From Virgibacillus sp. MSJ-26 (GTDB lineage Bacteria > Bacillota > Bacilli > Bacillales > Amphibacillaceae): 64,000 nt of DNA. The position numbers were made by a program, and so were the translations under genes. The stretch lies in assembly GCF_018918075.1 (NCBI RefSeq), contig NZ_JAHLPW010000012.1:62001-126000 (forward strand), in the 5' to 3' direction. Position 1 is the stretch's first letter; each line of letters starts with the position of its first letter. The notes under the pieces are model-generated. The model was not told the DNA's origin, searched no databases, and saw only the letters and a program-made list of their open reading frames with translations. Positions 43,796 through 53,558 of the stretch are shown in pieces.

Positions 43796-44629
43796 TCACA
43801 CCGTTACTTTATATTTAAGTAATAAACGTCCAAGCCATATTGATAAACTTGAAATAATGACTACCATCGCTATTGCTATGAAAAACTTCTCTGATTGATA
43901 AAAGTAACCAGGTGAGATCAAGCTCTCTAAAACTCCAGGAAGGACATAGAGACCAATTGTAAAAGCACCATATAAAATACCAAGAAGAATCCCTTTCCAT
44001 TTAAAACTTCTCTCAAGTAATATTGCTGTAAAAACAATAAATACAGACATGAAGCCAATCCCAAAGTTCCGTATGAACTGGAGAATTGATTGGGGAATTA
44101 AGACAGACATAACATGTAACTGTTCAATAATTTGATCAAGTGATAAATCATTTCTGAAATCAAGTGGAACCATCCACTCTAATACTCTACTTTCAATCGG
44201 AATTAATATAAGTTGTAAAGCGACCAGCCCAAGAACCATTAAAAATATTGTTGTAGCCTTTGATAAATAAACATTTAATCTTGCTGTCGGTAACGTTAAT
44301 AAACGATAGATAAATGTATTTTTAGCAAACCAATCACGATACCAAATGAAAAATACATAAATCAATAAAACGACGATACTTAACGCAATAGGACCAACAA
44401 ACCACAATGACATCCCAAAATCATAAAATGAGAATTGCCCGAATTGTTCGATGAAGCTTGATTGAGACATTCCATCTTCATATATAGCTTGGTTCACATC
44501 TTTTAAATACCTTCTTGAAACAAGAACTGCTCCCACCAGTTGGGATACAATGGTCACCCCAATCAATACCATATAAAGTTTAATAAAACGATTTAATTCA
44601 AAGTTTACGAGCTTTAGATAGTTACTCAT
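43796..44629 (-). CDS. ABC transporter permease (ytr-like operon)
   Basis: A 277-residue membrane protein with six hydrophobic segments (first about 15-35, last about 250-270) and a hydrophilic loop after the second, a plain permease layout. Its start overlaps the stop of the ATPase gene in ATGA, so the two are translationally coupled and form one transporter. The cargo is unknown; YtrBCDEF in B. subtilis responds to cell-wall antibiotics. Confidence 0.75.
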   Translation of the reverse strand: MSNYLKLVNFELNRFIKLYMVLIGVTIVSQLVGAVLVSRRYLKDVNQAIYEDGMSQSSFIEQFGQFSFYDFGMSLWFVGPIALSIVVLLIYVFFIWYRDWFAKNTFIYRLLTLPTARLNVYLSKATTIFLMVLGLVALQLILIPIESRVLEWMVPLDFRNDLSLDQIIEQLHVMSVLIPQSILQFIRNFGIGFMSVFIVFTAILLERSFKWKGILLGILYGAFTIGLYVLPGVLESLISPGYFYQSEKFFIAIAMVVIISSLSIWLGRLLLKYKVTV

Positions 44630-45315
44630 TTTATATACACCTCTCTCATCACATCGATGACAGATTTCCCTTCCTGCTCACGAATCTCTTCAGCATTAAA
44701 TTGCTTAATCACTTGACCGTCACCAAGCAAAATCGCCTTATCAATTAAATGCTCGATATCATTAATTTCATGCGTTGTAATAATAACGCCCCGGTCTTCA
44801 ATCAAGTGACTTGTAAAAACATCTGCTATTTGCTCGCGACTGAAAATGTCAATACCTGAAAAAGGCTCATCCATCAATATGTAATCCACGTCAAGTGCTA
44901 AGCCAAGCAGTAGATTAACTTTTGCAGTGTTACCTTTGGATAACGTCGATATTTTGTCCTCTTTATTTAATTTAAAAAAAGAAATCATCTCATTCGCTCG
45001 TTGTTGATTCCAGCTTTTATAAAAATCCGCCATAAATTGCATGGCTTCTTTAATTCGCATTTGCGGAAGCATAGTGATAGCATCTGGAATAAAAGTAATT
45101 TTTTCATAACTTTTTTTATTTATTAATTGACCATCCATTAGGACTTGCCCACTATTCAAAGGAGTCAAATTCATAATCGCATTAAGAATCGTTGTTTTTC
45201 CTGCACCATTGACACCAATAAGGCATGTAATTTCTCCTTTATTCGCTGTAAATGATACACCTTGCAAAACTTTTTTTCTGCCAAACTTTTTCTGCATGTT
45301 AGTAACTTCAATCAT
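44626..45315 (-). CDS. ABC transporter ATP-binding protein (YtrB-like)
   Basis: A 229-residue ATPase. Walker A GVNGAGKTT, the signature STLSKGNTAKVNLLLGLAL (degenerate LSKGN for LSGGQ), Walker B YILMDEPFSGID and the switch His in TTHEINDIEH are visible. ATG at 45315 follows AGGGGTGAT; longer frames run into the regulator gene. It follows the GntR gene closely and overlaps the permease start. Confidence 0.88.
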   Translation of the reverse strand: MIEVTNMQKKFGRKKVLQGVSFTANKGEITCLIGVNGAGKTTILNAIMNLTPLNSGQVLMDGQLINKKSYEKITFIPDAITMLPQMRIKEAMQFMADFYKSWNQQRANEMISFFKLNKEDKISTLSKGNTAKVNLLLGLALDVDYILMDEPFSGIDIFSREQIADVFTSHLIEDRGVIITTHEINDIEHLIDKAILLGDGQVIKQFNAEEIREQEGKSVIDVMREVYIK

Positions 45316-45328
45316 TACTTCATCACCC

Positions 45329-45703
45329 CTATTCATTACTTTCTTCTTCATAATTTTCTTTAACGAGTTTAACGGCCTCATCTATAGGAACATTGATTGA
45401 TCGAACGGAAGAGATGAAAGATTCAACCGCTTCTAAAATCAATTCCTCACGTACTGCTTTTAAGATTTGTTCTTCTTTCGTAATACGGCTTGGTAAATTT
45501 CGTTCGGTATAAATCAATCCTTGGCCCTCCATCTCCTTGTATGCCCGTTGCACTGTGTTTGGGTTAATTTTTAACTTATTTGCCAATTCTCTACGGGAAG
45601 GTATTTCTTCACCTGGTTCCAACAACCTTTTGGCAATCTGCTCTTTAAAATACCTAATAACCTGAACATAAACGGGATCCCGTGTGTTTAAATTCATCTT
45701 CAT
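45329..45703 (-). CDS. GntR-family regulator of the YtrA subfamily
   Basis: A 124-residue regulator: winged helix (YFKEQIAKRLLEPGEEIPSRRELANKLKINPNTVQRAYKEMEGQGLIYTER) followed by a short helical dimer tail, the layout of YtrA. It is the first gene of the operon and should repress it through the two palindromes just upstream. ATG at 45703 follows AGGAGTTGG. YtrA-type operons are switched on by peptide antibiotics acting on lipid II in B. subtilis. Confidence 0.85.
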   Translation of the reverse strand: MKMNLNTRDPVYVQVIRYFKEQIAKRLLEPGEEIPSRRELANKLKINPNTVQRAYKEMEGQGLIYTERNLPSRITKEEQILKAVREELILEAVESFISSVRSINVPIDEAVKLVKENYEEESNE

Positions 45704-45780
45704 TAAACCAACTCCTATGGTTTCTTGCTGTTGATTTCCAACTGTACTAGTCAATTAATACACTACAATTAAAAAAATGC

Positions 45781-45829
45781 TGTATTAACTATGTAATACA
45801 CCCTATGCATGTATTATACAGTTAATACA
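45781..45829. promoter_or_regulatory. tandem YtrA-type operators
   Basis: Two 20-base palindromes of the form TGTATTA-N6-TAATACA, at 45781-45800 (TGTATTAACTATGTAATACA) and 45810-45829, lie 29 bases apart centre to centre. A further half-site TAATACA is at 45756-45762. They stand 78-126 bases upstream of the GntR start and are the obvious autoregulatory sites. Confidence 0.75.
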
Positions 45830-45919
45830 CTTCATGTCAATATTTATTTTGAGAATCCGGAAAATAGTGTGGAAAGTTTAATATCTTTATATGAAATTTC
45901 AAAAAGTAAACTTGTATTA

Positions 45920-46070
45920 GCGAATGGAATATGCGAGACTCCAGTGGGAGCATAAGTTTTCGGTGGGACGAGCATTTAGCGCAGTCCCAGAGGCCAGACG
46001 CGCCCCCGAAATGCGTAGCATTCGGAGGCTCATTAACCGCCCACGGAAAGCGAGTATATTCCATGAGCGG
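45920..46070 (-). repeat. fold-back intergenic repeat, copy 3 (divergent subtype)
   Basis: About 150 bases with inverted ends ATGGAATATGC (45924-45934) and GTATATTCCAT (46054-46064), 10 of 11 paired. On the minus strand it has CTCGCTTTCCGTGGGCGG, ATGAGCCTCC and GGAGTCTCGC in the same order as copies 1 and 2, but a different central part (CCTCTGGGACTGCGCT). It lies between the ytr-like operon and exoA. Confidence 0.7.
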
Positions 46071-46147
46071 CGTTTATTTATTATACGCTGCCTTTTAAAT
46101 GTATGATAAAATAAATAGATGATTAAAAATGAACAGGGGATATTGAG

Positions 46148-46909
46148 ATGAAACTCGTTTCTTGGAATGTCAATGGATTAAGAGCATGTGTACGAAAAGG
46201 CTTTTTGGATTATTTTCATGAGGTAGATGCAGATATTTTTTGTGTTCAGGAAATAAAATTACAAGCTGGTCAGATTGATCTTGATTTGGAAGGGTATTAC
46301 CAATATTGGAATTATGCAGAGCAAAAAGGGTATTCTGGCACCGCTGTTTTCACAAAGAAAAAACCTTTTTCAGTGAGCTATGGACTTGGTGAAGAGTCAA
46401 GTCAATCTGAGGGGCGAATTCTCACATTAGAATACGAAAATTTTTACCTAGTTAATGTTTATACACCTAATTCTCAGCGTGATCTTGCACGTCTAGATGT
46501 CCGTCTTGATTGGGAGGATGAATTATACGCCTATTTAACAGAACTAGATGATAAAAAGCCAGTTATATATTGCGGTGATTTAAATGTTGCCCATCAAGAA
46601 ATCGACCTTCGAAATTCTAAATCCAATAAGGGGAATTCTGGTTTTACCGAAGAAGAACGGGAGCGAATGACACGACTCCTCCAAGCTGGCTTTATTGATA
46701 CACTACGCTATTTTGAACCAGATACAGAAGGTTTATATACATGGTGGTCGTATATGAAGACAGTGCGAGAACGTAATATCGGGTGGCGGATTGATTACTT
46801 TATTGTTTCTGAACGGCTAATTGAAAAAGTACAAAGCTCCACAACAAGCCCTGATATAATGGGAAGTGACCATTGTCCGATTATTTTAGAAATCGATTAT
46901 AAAAAATAA
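46148..46909 (+). CDS. exoA: exodeoxyribonuclease III / AP endonuclease
   Basis: A 253-residue DNA-repair nuclease. MKLVSWNVNGLRA, IFCVQEIKLQ (metal Glu), YTPNSQ, the GDLNVAHQEIDL catalytic Asp/Asn, TWWSYM and the C-terminal WRIDYF and GSDHCPI (catalytic His) are all intact. It cuts abasic sites in base excision repair. AGGGGATATTGAG precedes the ATG. Single gene. Confidence 0.95.
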   Translation: MKLVSWNVNGLRACVRKGFLDYFHEVDADIFCVQEIKLQAGQIDLDLEGYYQYWNYAEQKGYSGTAVFTKKKPFSVSYGLGEESSQSEGRILTLEYENFYLVNVYTPNSQRDLARLDVRLDWEDELYAYLTELDDKKPVIYCGDLNVAHQEIDLRNSKSNKGNSGFTEEERERMTRLLQAGFIDTLRYFEPDTEGLYTWWSYMKTVRERNIGWRIDYFIVSERLIEKVQSSTTSPDIMGSDHCPIILEIDYKK

Positions 46910-47123
46910 CCACCTACTTTGACGAGTAAGGTGATTATTTTTACACCTTGAAAACCTGTCCCTTTTAATAGCAATTGCACTCAGACTGGACAAGCTTATT
47001 ATCCATTGTAATGTTGTAGCAAAAAGACTTTGCAAATGACAGGAAGTTGTACACCTCCTTTGATTGTGCCTACTTAATTAAAGTTAAAAGTTAATAAGAG
47101 GCTTGGTAGTCAGCTCCTTAAGT

Positions 47124-47161
47124 ATAAAACGAGAAAGAAACCAATAGAGGTTTCTTTCCCG
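47124..47161 (-). terminator. terminator of the diacetyl reductase-like gene
   Basis: GAAAGAAACC pairs exactly with GGTTTCTTTC; the minus strand then reads CTCGTTTTAT. The 280 bases between exoA and the SDR gene hold nothing else supported. Confidence 0.65.
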
Positions 47162-47192
47162 TAATAAAAATTCCTATTTCTCGTTAATCCTA

Positions 47193-47963
47193 TTAATGGA
47201 CCTCAATCCCCCCATCAATATTAATGGCCTGTCCTGTCATATAATCAGCGTCGGAGGAAGCTAAGTAAGATACAAGGTTTGCCACATCTTCAGGTGTTTG
47301 TGAACGCTGTAGCGGAATATTATCTACCTGCTGCTGCCATGCTTCACCCTTTTTCATGCCTTTATATTCTACCATGCCTTCATCGATACGATCCCACATA
47401 CCGGTTCCGACAATACCAGGGCAATATGCATTTACCTTGATGTTAAATTGAGCCAATTCTTTTGCGGAAACTTGAGTTAATCCATGAACAGCAAATTTCG
47501 TAGCCGAATACGCTCCAAGTAATTCAAATGCAGTTTTTCCAGCAATACTGCATGCATTAATAATTTTACCGCCTTTGTCCTGTTTCTTCATTTGCTTAGC
47601 TGCCGCCTGGGTTCCATATACGGTACCAAAAACGTTGACATTAAAGATTTTCTCCAGATTCTCTGGGGTAATATCTTCTACTGCTTCCACCTGATCTATG
47701 CCTGCATTGTTTATGAACACATCCACTGACCCAAATTTATCTACAGCCTCTTTTACAACTGTAAATTGATCATCTTGTTTGGACACATTACCTTTGACTG
47801 CTAAGGCATCAATGTTTGCTTCTTTAAATTCTTTGACTGTTTCCTCTGCAAGATCAATATTCATATCGCTGATAACAATTTTAAATCCATCGTTTCCCAG
47901 GCGTTCTGCTATTCCTTTTCCAATTCCTTGCGCTCCTCCAGTAATGACTGCCACTTTTCCCAT
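47193..47963 (-). CDS. meso-2,3-butanediol dehydrogenase / diacetyl reductase-like SDR
   Basis: A 256-residue short-chain dehydrogenase: NAD-binding [19 protein letters not shown], catalytic Ser-Tyr-Lys (ACSIAGK...GAYSATKFA), and [10 protein letters not shown] at the C-terminus. The segment [29 protein letters not shown] is characteristic of the acetoin/butanediol (BudC/ButA) group, which interconverts diacetyl, acetoin and 2,3-butanediol. Ribosome site AAAAGGTGA. Monocistronic. Confidence 0.85.
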   Translation of the reverse strand: MGKVAVITGGAQGIGKGIAERLGNDGFKIVISDMNIDLAEETVKEFKEANIDALAVKGNVSKQDDQFTVVKEAVDKFGSVDVFINNAGIDQVEAVEDITPENLEKIFNVNVFGTVYGTQAAAKQMKKQDKGGKIINACSIAGKTAFELLGAYSATKFAVHGLTQVSAKELAQFNIKVNAYCPGIVGTGMWDRIDEGMVEYKGMKKGEAWQQQVDNIPLQRSQTPEDVANLVSYLASSDADYMTGQAINIDGGIEVH

Positions 47964-48109
47964 ATTATCACCTTTTCTTATTCGTCTTTTATGTTATTAA
48001 GTACATTATTAAAGTTCCCTTGGAACGATAAAATATAACATGTAAGAATATTTGCTATACTGTTAACGGAGCGCAATTATCGCATAACGTTATTGGTATA
48101 TAAATGACC

Positions 48110-48147
48110 TATAGAGTAGTCTTTTTAATGAGCTATTCTATAGGCCT
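48110..48147 (+). terminator. orphan plus-strand terminator-like hairpin
   Basis: CCTATAGAGTAG pairs with CTATTCTATAGG (one mismatch), followed by CCTTATTTTTTA on the plus strand. No plus-strand gene ends upstream; a TATACT at 48056-48061 could start a short transcript of about 90 bases. A small RNA is possible but unproven. Confidence 0.4.
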
Positions 48148-48185
48148 TATTTTTTACTGTGCCACAATATTTATTATCAAAGGGG

Positions 48186-50099
48186 TCAGTCTTTTACACC
48201 TTTTAATAGCCTTAAACCATTAAAAATTACTGCCAATGTACTTCCTTCATGAAAGATTACCGCAAGTGTCATATTCATTTGACCAATCATATTTGAAATG
48301 ACTAACAGAACTACAACAGCTAAAGCAAAAATTATATTTTGCCATACAACTTTGCGAAGTTTTTTTGCAAGTTTGTGCGTATAGGCAAATCTTGATAAAT
48401 CGTTCTTCATTAACACTGCATCTGCAACATCAATTGCAATATCCGTTCCTTCCCCCATGGCAACACCAATATCTGCTGTAACAAGTGCGGGTGCATCGTT
48501 CACACCGTCTCCAAGCATTGCCGTTACTGGATAAGTTTCCTTTAAATCAGAAATAATCCCAGCCTTTTCATCAGGCATGACATTTCCACGCACCTCATCG
48601 ATTTCCAGTTGACGACCTATTGCCTCTCCTGTACGCTTTGCGTCTCCGGTAATCATGACAGTATGAATGTTCTCTTCTTTAAAGTATTGGATAGCTTCTT
48701 TTGAAGTATCTTTAGGAACATCTTGTATGGCTATCAGTGCAAGTACTTCCTCTTCTGAACCGAAATATACAACTGTCTTTCCTTCATGTTCAAAAATTTC
48801 AGTTTGTCTTTTAATATCTTCCGGGATGACGTTATAGGAATTTGGCTTCCCAATTTTATATGTTGATTGACCGGATGTTGCAATTAATCCTACACCGATT
48901 ATATTTTCAACTTCAATTTCTATAGGCGAAATGTCGTCATAATGGTTGATAATAGCTTGAGCAAGCGGATGATTTGCTTTGCTTTCCATCGAGACAATGA
49001 TTGTTTCATATTCTTTTTGTTGTTCTTTCGTTACTTCCTCTCCGAAATACGTCTCTGTAACCACAGGTTTTCCTACTGTTAATGTTCCTGTTTTATCAAA
49101 GGCTACTGCTGTTAAATCGGAAAGATTAGATAAATAAGATCCCCCCTTAAACAATACGCCGCGTTTTGCTAGGTTACTAATTGCTGAAAGGGTTGCGGGA
49201 ATATCTGTTACTGCCAAAGCACAAGGTGATGTAGCGATTAGAAAGACCATTGTTCGGTAAAAGCTATCGTAACCCGACCACTGGAAGATATATAAACCTA
49301 CTAAAAAGAAAATCGGTGTCAACAAAAGAACTATAGTAACATAGATAGGTTCTACTTTTTTGATAAAAACAGCCGTTCTTGAAATATTACTTTGTGTTTG
49401 ACTCACCATGTCAATTATTTTGGAAATAACTGTATCTGAACTATCTTTTGTCACTTCCATTACTAGAGTTCCTGCACCATTCATTGTACTTCCATATAAC
49501 GTATCCCCTTTTTTCTTCTCTACCGGGATACTTTCACCTGTAATCGACGACTGATCAACCGAGCTATTTCCTGAAATGACAGTTCCATCTGTCGGGATTT
49601 GATCCCCATTTAAAATAGAAAGCTTATCGCCAATTTTCAATTCAGAAACATCGACAATTTCAGTTTCTCCAGTTTTCTTCATTCTTCTTGCTGTAGTAGG
49701 GTTGAGTTGAATGAGGTTGGTAATTTCCTTATTACTTTTATCTTCTGCATAATGTTCTAAAAAGTGAGCCCCACCAAATATAAGGATTAATAAGGCGGCC
49801 TCCATATATTCACCAATGATGACAGCTCCAATTGCTGCCAAAGTCATTAAAATATGAATGTTTGGCATGAATTTCTTTCTTTTTATCGTTTGATGAATCG
49901 TATCTGAAAAGCCTTCAATAATAATATGGTATCCAGATAAAACTAATGACGTTATATATAAGGTTGTTTTTAAAGGTCCAGTACCTACAAATAATGCAAT
50001 TAAAAATGCAGCGAGACCAGCGAAAAATAATATAACTTCGGCTTTACCGCCGTGACTGTGATCATGGTCATGATTGTCATGTTTTGATTCACTCATCAT
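48186..50099 (-). CDS. ZosA-type heavy-metal P1B ATPase
   Basis: A 637-residue P-type ATPase. The N-terminus is His-rich (HDNHDHDHSHGG) and lacks an HMA domain. TGES, the membrane motif SPCAL (about residue 291), phosphorylation site DKTGTLT (about 334), HPLAQA, MITGD and GDGVNDAP are all intact. Length and SPC motif match B. subtilis ZosA, a zinc uptake ATPase, although control by an ArsR/CzrA repressor here would fit export of Zn/Cd/Co better. It follows its regulator with an operator-like site between. Confidence 0.88.
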   Translation of the reverse strand: MMSESKHDNHDHDHSHGGKAEVILFFAGLAAFLIALFVGTGPLKTTLYITSLVLSGYHIIIEGFSDTIHQTIKRKKFMPNIHILMTLAAIGAVIIGEYMEAALLILIFGGAHFLEHYAEDKSNKEITNLIQLNPTTARRMKKTGETEIVDVSELKIGDKLSILNGDQIPTDGTVISGNSSVDQSSITGESIPVEKKKGDTLYGSTMNGAGTLVMEVTKDSSDTVISKIIDMVSQTQSNISRTAVFIKKVEPIYVTIVLLLTPIFFLVGLYIFQWSGYDSFYRTMVFLIATSPCALAVTDIPATLSAISNLAKRGVLFKGGSYLSNLSDLTAVAFDKTGTLTVGKPVVTETYFGEEVTKEQQKEYETIIVSMESKANHPLAQAIINHYDDISPIEIEVENIIGVGLIATSGQSTYKIGKPNSYNVIPEDIKRQTEIFEHEGKTVVYFGSEEEVLALIAIQDVPKDTSKEAIQYFKEENIHTVMITGDAKRTGEAIGRQLEIDEVRGNVMPDEKAGIISDLKETYPVTAMLGDGVNDAPALVTADIGVAMGEGTDIAIDVADAVLMKNDLSRFAYTHKLAKKLRKVVWQNIIFALAVVVLLVISNMIGQMNMTLAVIFHEGSTLAVIFNGLRLLKGVKD

Positions 50100-50154
50100 G
50101 CTTCAACTCCTTTGATTATGTAAACATATAAATCGTCATACGCTTGCATCTAAT

Positions 50155-50176
50155 ACATGAACATATACTCATATAT
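50155..50176. promoter_or_regulatory. ArsR/CzrA-type operator upstream of the ATPase
   Basis: A 22-base site (ACATGAAC...TCATATAT) agrees at 19 of 22 positions with the site at 50541-50562 and fits the 12-2-12 ATATGAA...TTCATAT operator class of SmtB/CzrA repressors. It lies 56-77 bases before the ATPase start. Confidence 0.6.
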
Positions 50177-50192
50177 GGGGTAAAAATTATTA

Positions 50193-50522
50193 CTAACTAT
50201 GCTGAGCGTGCTGTATCATTTGTTCTAAAATATTAATGACGTGTTCATCGTCATGAGAATAAAACATCGTTGTTCCAGCACGACGGTTTTTTACTAGTCG
50301 TAAATTCTTTAAAAACCGTAACTGATGTGACACAGTTGATTGTCTTAAATCCAATGAATCAGCTATTTCATTAACAGAACATTCTTTTTGAAATAATAAG
50401 TGAAGTATTCTAATTCTCGTTGGATCACCAAGAGCCTTGAATGTTTGTGAAACAACAAATAACGTTTCTTTATCTAAGTCTTCTTCAGTTTGTATCAGAT
50501 TATCCATATCTTTCTCAACCAC
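50193..50522 (-). CDS. ArsR/SmtB-family metal sensor (CzrA-like)
   Basis: A 109-residue winged-helix repressor. [30 protein letters not shown] and the recognition helix [18 protein letters not shown] are typical. The C-terminal helix [18 protein letters not shown] holds the alpha-5 ligand set Asp-x-His ... His-x2-His that senses Zn/Co in CzrA. GTG start behind GGGGGAG. Matching operators lie upstream of itself and of the ATPase. Confidence 0.9.
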   Translation of the reverse strand: MVEKDMDNLIQTEEDLDKETLFVVSQTFKALGDPTRIRILHLLFQKECSVNEIADSLDLRQSTVSHQLRFLKNLRLVKNRRAGTTMFYSHDDEHVINILEQMIQHAQHS

Positions 50523-50540
50523 TGTACATCTCCCCCCCCT

Positions 50541-50562
50541 TATATGAACATATTATCATATA
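50541..50562. promoter_or_regulatory. ArsR/CzrA-type operator upstream of the regulator
   Basis: ATATGAAC...TCATATAT, 22 bases, lies 19-40 bases before the regulator GTG, suited to autorepression. See the paired site at 50155-50176. Confidence 0.6.
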
Positions 50563-50815
50563 TACACACACTACGCAAGTAAAAGATATACAATATAAAT
50601 ATAGAACCTTATAAACAAAAATACATTTCACTTATAGCTAGTACTTATCCACCTTTAATGATTGTTGGAGTAACTGATTTGTTGCATATTTTTTAATTTC
50701 GTTCAATTTGTGAAATGTTGATCAATTTAGTGAATTTGCCTTTTAAGTGTGATATTATTAAATTGAATTCAAAGGTCTTAAACTTTATAAATCGATGACT
50801 AGGAGATGATTAAAA

Positions 50816-51601
50816 GTGGACAAGCGATTTGAAAATCAAGTTGTTCTTATTACAGGTGCTGGTTCTGGCTTAGGAGAAGCAACGGCTTTGCAAATAGCTA
50901 AAGAAGGTGCCAAACTTTCCTTAGTTGACTTGAATGAAGAAGGACTGGAAAAGACAAAAATAAAAGTTTTAGAAGTAGCTCCAGAAACCGATATTTTATT
51001 AGTTAAAGCAAATGTTGCTCATGAAGAAGAAGTAAAAAATTATGTTGATCAAACAGTAGATAAGTTTGGAAGAATCGATGGTTTCTTCAACAATGCAGGG
51101 ATCGAAGGAAAACAAAATCTTACCGAAGACTTTGGCTCAAAAGAATTTGAAAAAGTTATTGGCATTAATTTAAATGGTGTATTTTACGGAATGCAATATG
51201 TGCTAAAAGTAATGAGAGAGCAAGGTTCGGGGTCAATTGTCAATGCAGCATCTGTAGGTGGTATCCGCGGTGTGGGTAACCAATCAGGATATTCTGCAAG
51301 TAAACATGGTGTGATTGGACTAACTAGAAATTCTGCAATTGAGTATGGAGAATATGGTATCAACATTAATGCTATTGCACCAGGTGCCATTATGACTGCT
51401 ATGGTAGAAGGTTCACTTAGACAAATGGATGGAGACAACTGGGAAGAGGTTGGAAAGGAATTCGTTAAACCAAATCCAATGAAACGCTTTGGACGCCCTG
51501 AAGAAGTTGGCCATTTAGTTGCATTCTTACTTTCTAATGAAGCTACTTTTATTAACGCAGCAGTTATTACCATTGATGGTGGACAATCTTATAAATATTA
51601 A
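50816..51601 (+). CDS. short-chain dehydrogenase/reductase
   Basis: A 261-residue classical SDR: TGAGSGLGEATALQIA (cofactor), acidic SLVDLNEEG (prefers NAD), NNAG, and Ser-Tyr-Lys in AASVGGIRGVGNQSGYSASKHG. The C-terminus ends VITIDGGQSYKY. The substrate is unknown; 3-oxoacyl-ACP reductase-like or glucose dehydrogenase-like enzymes share the pattern. GTG start behind AGGAGATGA. A bidirectional terminator follows. Confidence 0.8.
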   Translation: MDKRFENQVVLITGAGSGLGEATALQIAKEGAKLSLVDLNEEGLEKTKIKVLEVAPETDILLVKANVAHEEEVKNYVDQTVDKFGRIDGFFNNAGIEGKQNLTEDFGSKEFEKVIGINLNGVFYGMQYVLKVMREQGSGSIVNAASVGGIRGVGNQSGYSASKHGVIGLTRNSAIEYGEYGININAIAPGAIMTAMVEGSLRQMDGDNWEEVGKEFVKPNPMKRFGRPEEVGHLVAFLLSNEATFINAAVITIDGGQSYKY

Positions 51602-51604
51602 AAG

Positions 51605-51645
51605 AAGCCCCCCTGCTCACGCCAACCAGGAACAGGGGGGCTTGA
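51605..51645. terminator. bidirectional terminator
   Basis: AAGCCCCCCTG pairs with CAGGGGGGCTT. It separates the convergent SDR and chemoreceptor genes. Confidence 0.75.
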
Positions 51646-51660
51646 AGTATCTAATTTCTT

Positions 51661-53352
51661 TTAGAGTTTAAATCGATTTACTAATCCAGCTAAGTCATTT
51701 GCTGATTCTGTCAACTGTTCTGAACTTTGTGCGATAGTATCCATTGAACTACTTGTTTGCTGAGAAGCTGCATTCGTTTGCTCAATTCCAGCGGCTGATT
51801 CTTCAGTGATTGCAGCCACTTCCTGAATAGAACTATTCATTTGTTGACTTTTTGCTTCCATTTTCAATACGCTATCAGTCGTCCTATTAATCGTATTAAC
51901 CATTTCTGTGATGAACAAACGAATACCATCAAATGTTTCCTGGGTTGTTTTTAATTGCTTCGTTCCTTGTTCCACTTCAACATAACTCTTTTCAAGAGAC
52001 GTAGATACAGTATGAGAGTTTTCATGGATACCTGTAACGATGTTCGTAATTTCATTGACAGAGTCGGAAACCTGTTCAGCTAACTGGCGTACTTCATCAG
52101 CTACGACGGAAAAGCCCTTCCCATGTTCTCCTGCGCGAGCAGCTTCAATCGCAGCATTTAGTGCCAAAAGGTTTGTCTGTTCAGCAATATCCTTAATCAC
52201 CTTCCCTAAACTAGAGATTTCATTTGACTGTTTATCCAAAACTTTTACCTTTTCCACCGCATCTTTAACAATATAATCAATTCTCTTCATTTGATTTGCC
52301 GAAGATTTCATTAAGCCACTGCCCTCATTAGCCATCGTGAGTATTTCATTCGATGCTTTACCTATAATCCCACTTTCCTCGTTTACTTGGGTTACATACT
52401 TTGAAAATTCCTCCATATTGGTCGCTAATTCACTGGCAGTGTTAGCTTGTGTTCCGGCACCTTCCGATAATTCCTGCATCGTTGTAGCAACTTGCTCCGA
52501 ACCCACTTTTACCTCATTGGCGGATTGGGATAACTCCTCACTTTGATCGTTGACCGTGCCTAATACTTGACTAATCTTCTGTAGTAAATCATGCATATGC
52601 AAATTCATTGCATTTGCTGCTAAAATTAGCTGACCAGTTTCATCTTTTAAATCCGTTTCCAAAGGTTTGTTATTAAGCTCGCCTTTTGTAATCTGTTTCA
52701 TGCGGTTCATCACGACAACAATTGGATCTGTAATCATCCGTACGGTTTTCAACTCTACGAAAACACTTAGTGCGAATATCAATATTGTACCAACGACTGT
52801 TATTATTAACATCGTTTTTCCACTGGACAACACAGTTTTTCCTTCTCCGACGATAATACTCTCGCTACTCGCTTGAAGTGATTCGATGTTTGTTATAATG
52901 TTAGTTTCTAGCGGCTCAGCTTCTTCAGCAAACAATGTCGTCGCTGCCTCTATATTCCCTTTTTCAAACATAACTTTCACTGTATTTAATGTGTCTTCCA
53001 AGAGCAGTTTATCTTCCATCAACGCTTCTAGATTTTCATTATTTATTGATGTGATAGACTCATTTAGTTCTCGAGCCTCCTCCTTACTTGCTTCATATTC
53101 TGTGCTATATTCTTTATCATCATAAAGTAAATAATTCCTCATGGCGGTCGTTTGTTTCACCGTATTAGTCGCCATTTTTTCTTGAGTAACATATAGCGAA
53201 AAGTCTTCGTTGATTATTCCCTCTACATTACTATTCGTTTGATAGACTGAAACAAAGTAATAAATTGATAAAAGGACACTAGATAAAATAACGATTGAAA
53301 AACTTACATAAAGCTTATTTTCTAGCTTTTTGAAATTCATTAATCTCTTCAA
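51661..53352 (-). CDS. methyl-accepting chemotaxis protein
   Basis: A 563-residue chemoreceptor. TM1 is about residues 14-34, then an all-helical four-helix-bundle ligand domain, TM2 (about 178-200, [21 protein letters not shown]), a HAMP domain and a long signalling coiled coil with the hairpin tip [39 protein letters not shown]. The C-terminus has glutamine/glutamate methylation segments. TTG at 53352 follows AGAGGTGG; ATG at 53340 is an alternative. The ligand is unknown, and no che genes are near. Confidence 0.88.
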   Translation of the reverse strand: MKRLMNFKKLENKLYVSFSIVILSSVLLSIYYFVSVYQTNSNVEGIINEDFSLYVTQEKMATNTVKQTTAMRNYLLYDDKEYSTEYEASKEEARELNESITSINNENLEALMEDKLLLEDTLNTVKVMFEKGNIEAATTLFAEEAEPLETNIITNIESLQASSESIIVGEGKTVLSSGKTMLIITVVGTILIFALSVFVELKTVRMITDPIVVVMNRMKQITKGELNNKPLETDLKDETGQLILAANAMNLHMHDLLQKISQVLGTVNDQSEELSQSANEVKVGSEQVATTMQELSEGAGTQANTASELATNMEEFSKYVTQVNEESGIIGKASNEILTMANEGSGLMKSSANQMKRIDYIVKDAVEKVKVLDKQSNEISSLGKVIKDIAEQTNLLALNAAIEAARAGEHGKGFSVVADEVRQLAEQVSDSVNEITNIVTGIHENSHTVSTSLEKSYVEVEQGTKQLKTTQETFDGIRLFITEMVNTINRTTDSVLKMEAKSQQMNSSIQEVAAITEESAAGIEQTNAASQQTSSSMDTIAQSSEQLTESANDLAGLVNRFKL

Positions 53353-53558
53353 ATTATCCACCTCTTTATGAATAAGGTCTTTCCCTTCTTTACTATTATC
53401 GGTTAGTTTAGGAACTTTTGAATATGTCTTCAGTGAAATGGAATATTACCTCTTTTCACAAAATAGTTGCATTTAAAATAGTGAATTACTGGATGTCTTA
53501 TAGAAAAGCGTTGTATCCTATAACTAACTTCATCATATTTGTTAAAGGTTGTGTATCA

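Noticed and set aside
52040-53125. Several plus-strand open frames across the chemoreceptor gene
   Set aside because: Ser/Thr-rich shadows of the coding strand without ribosome sites.
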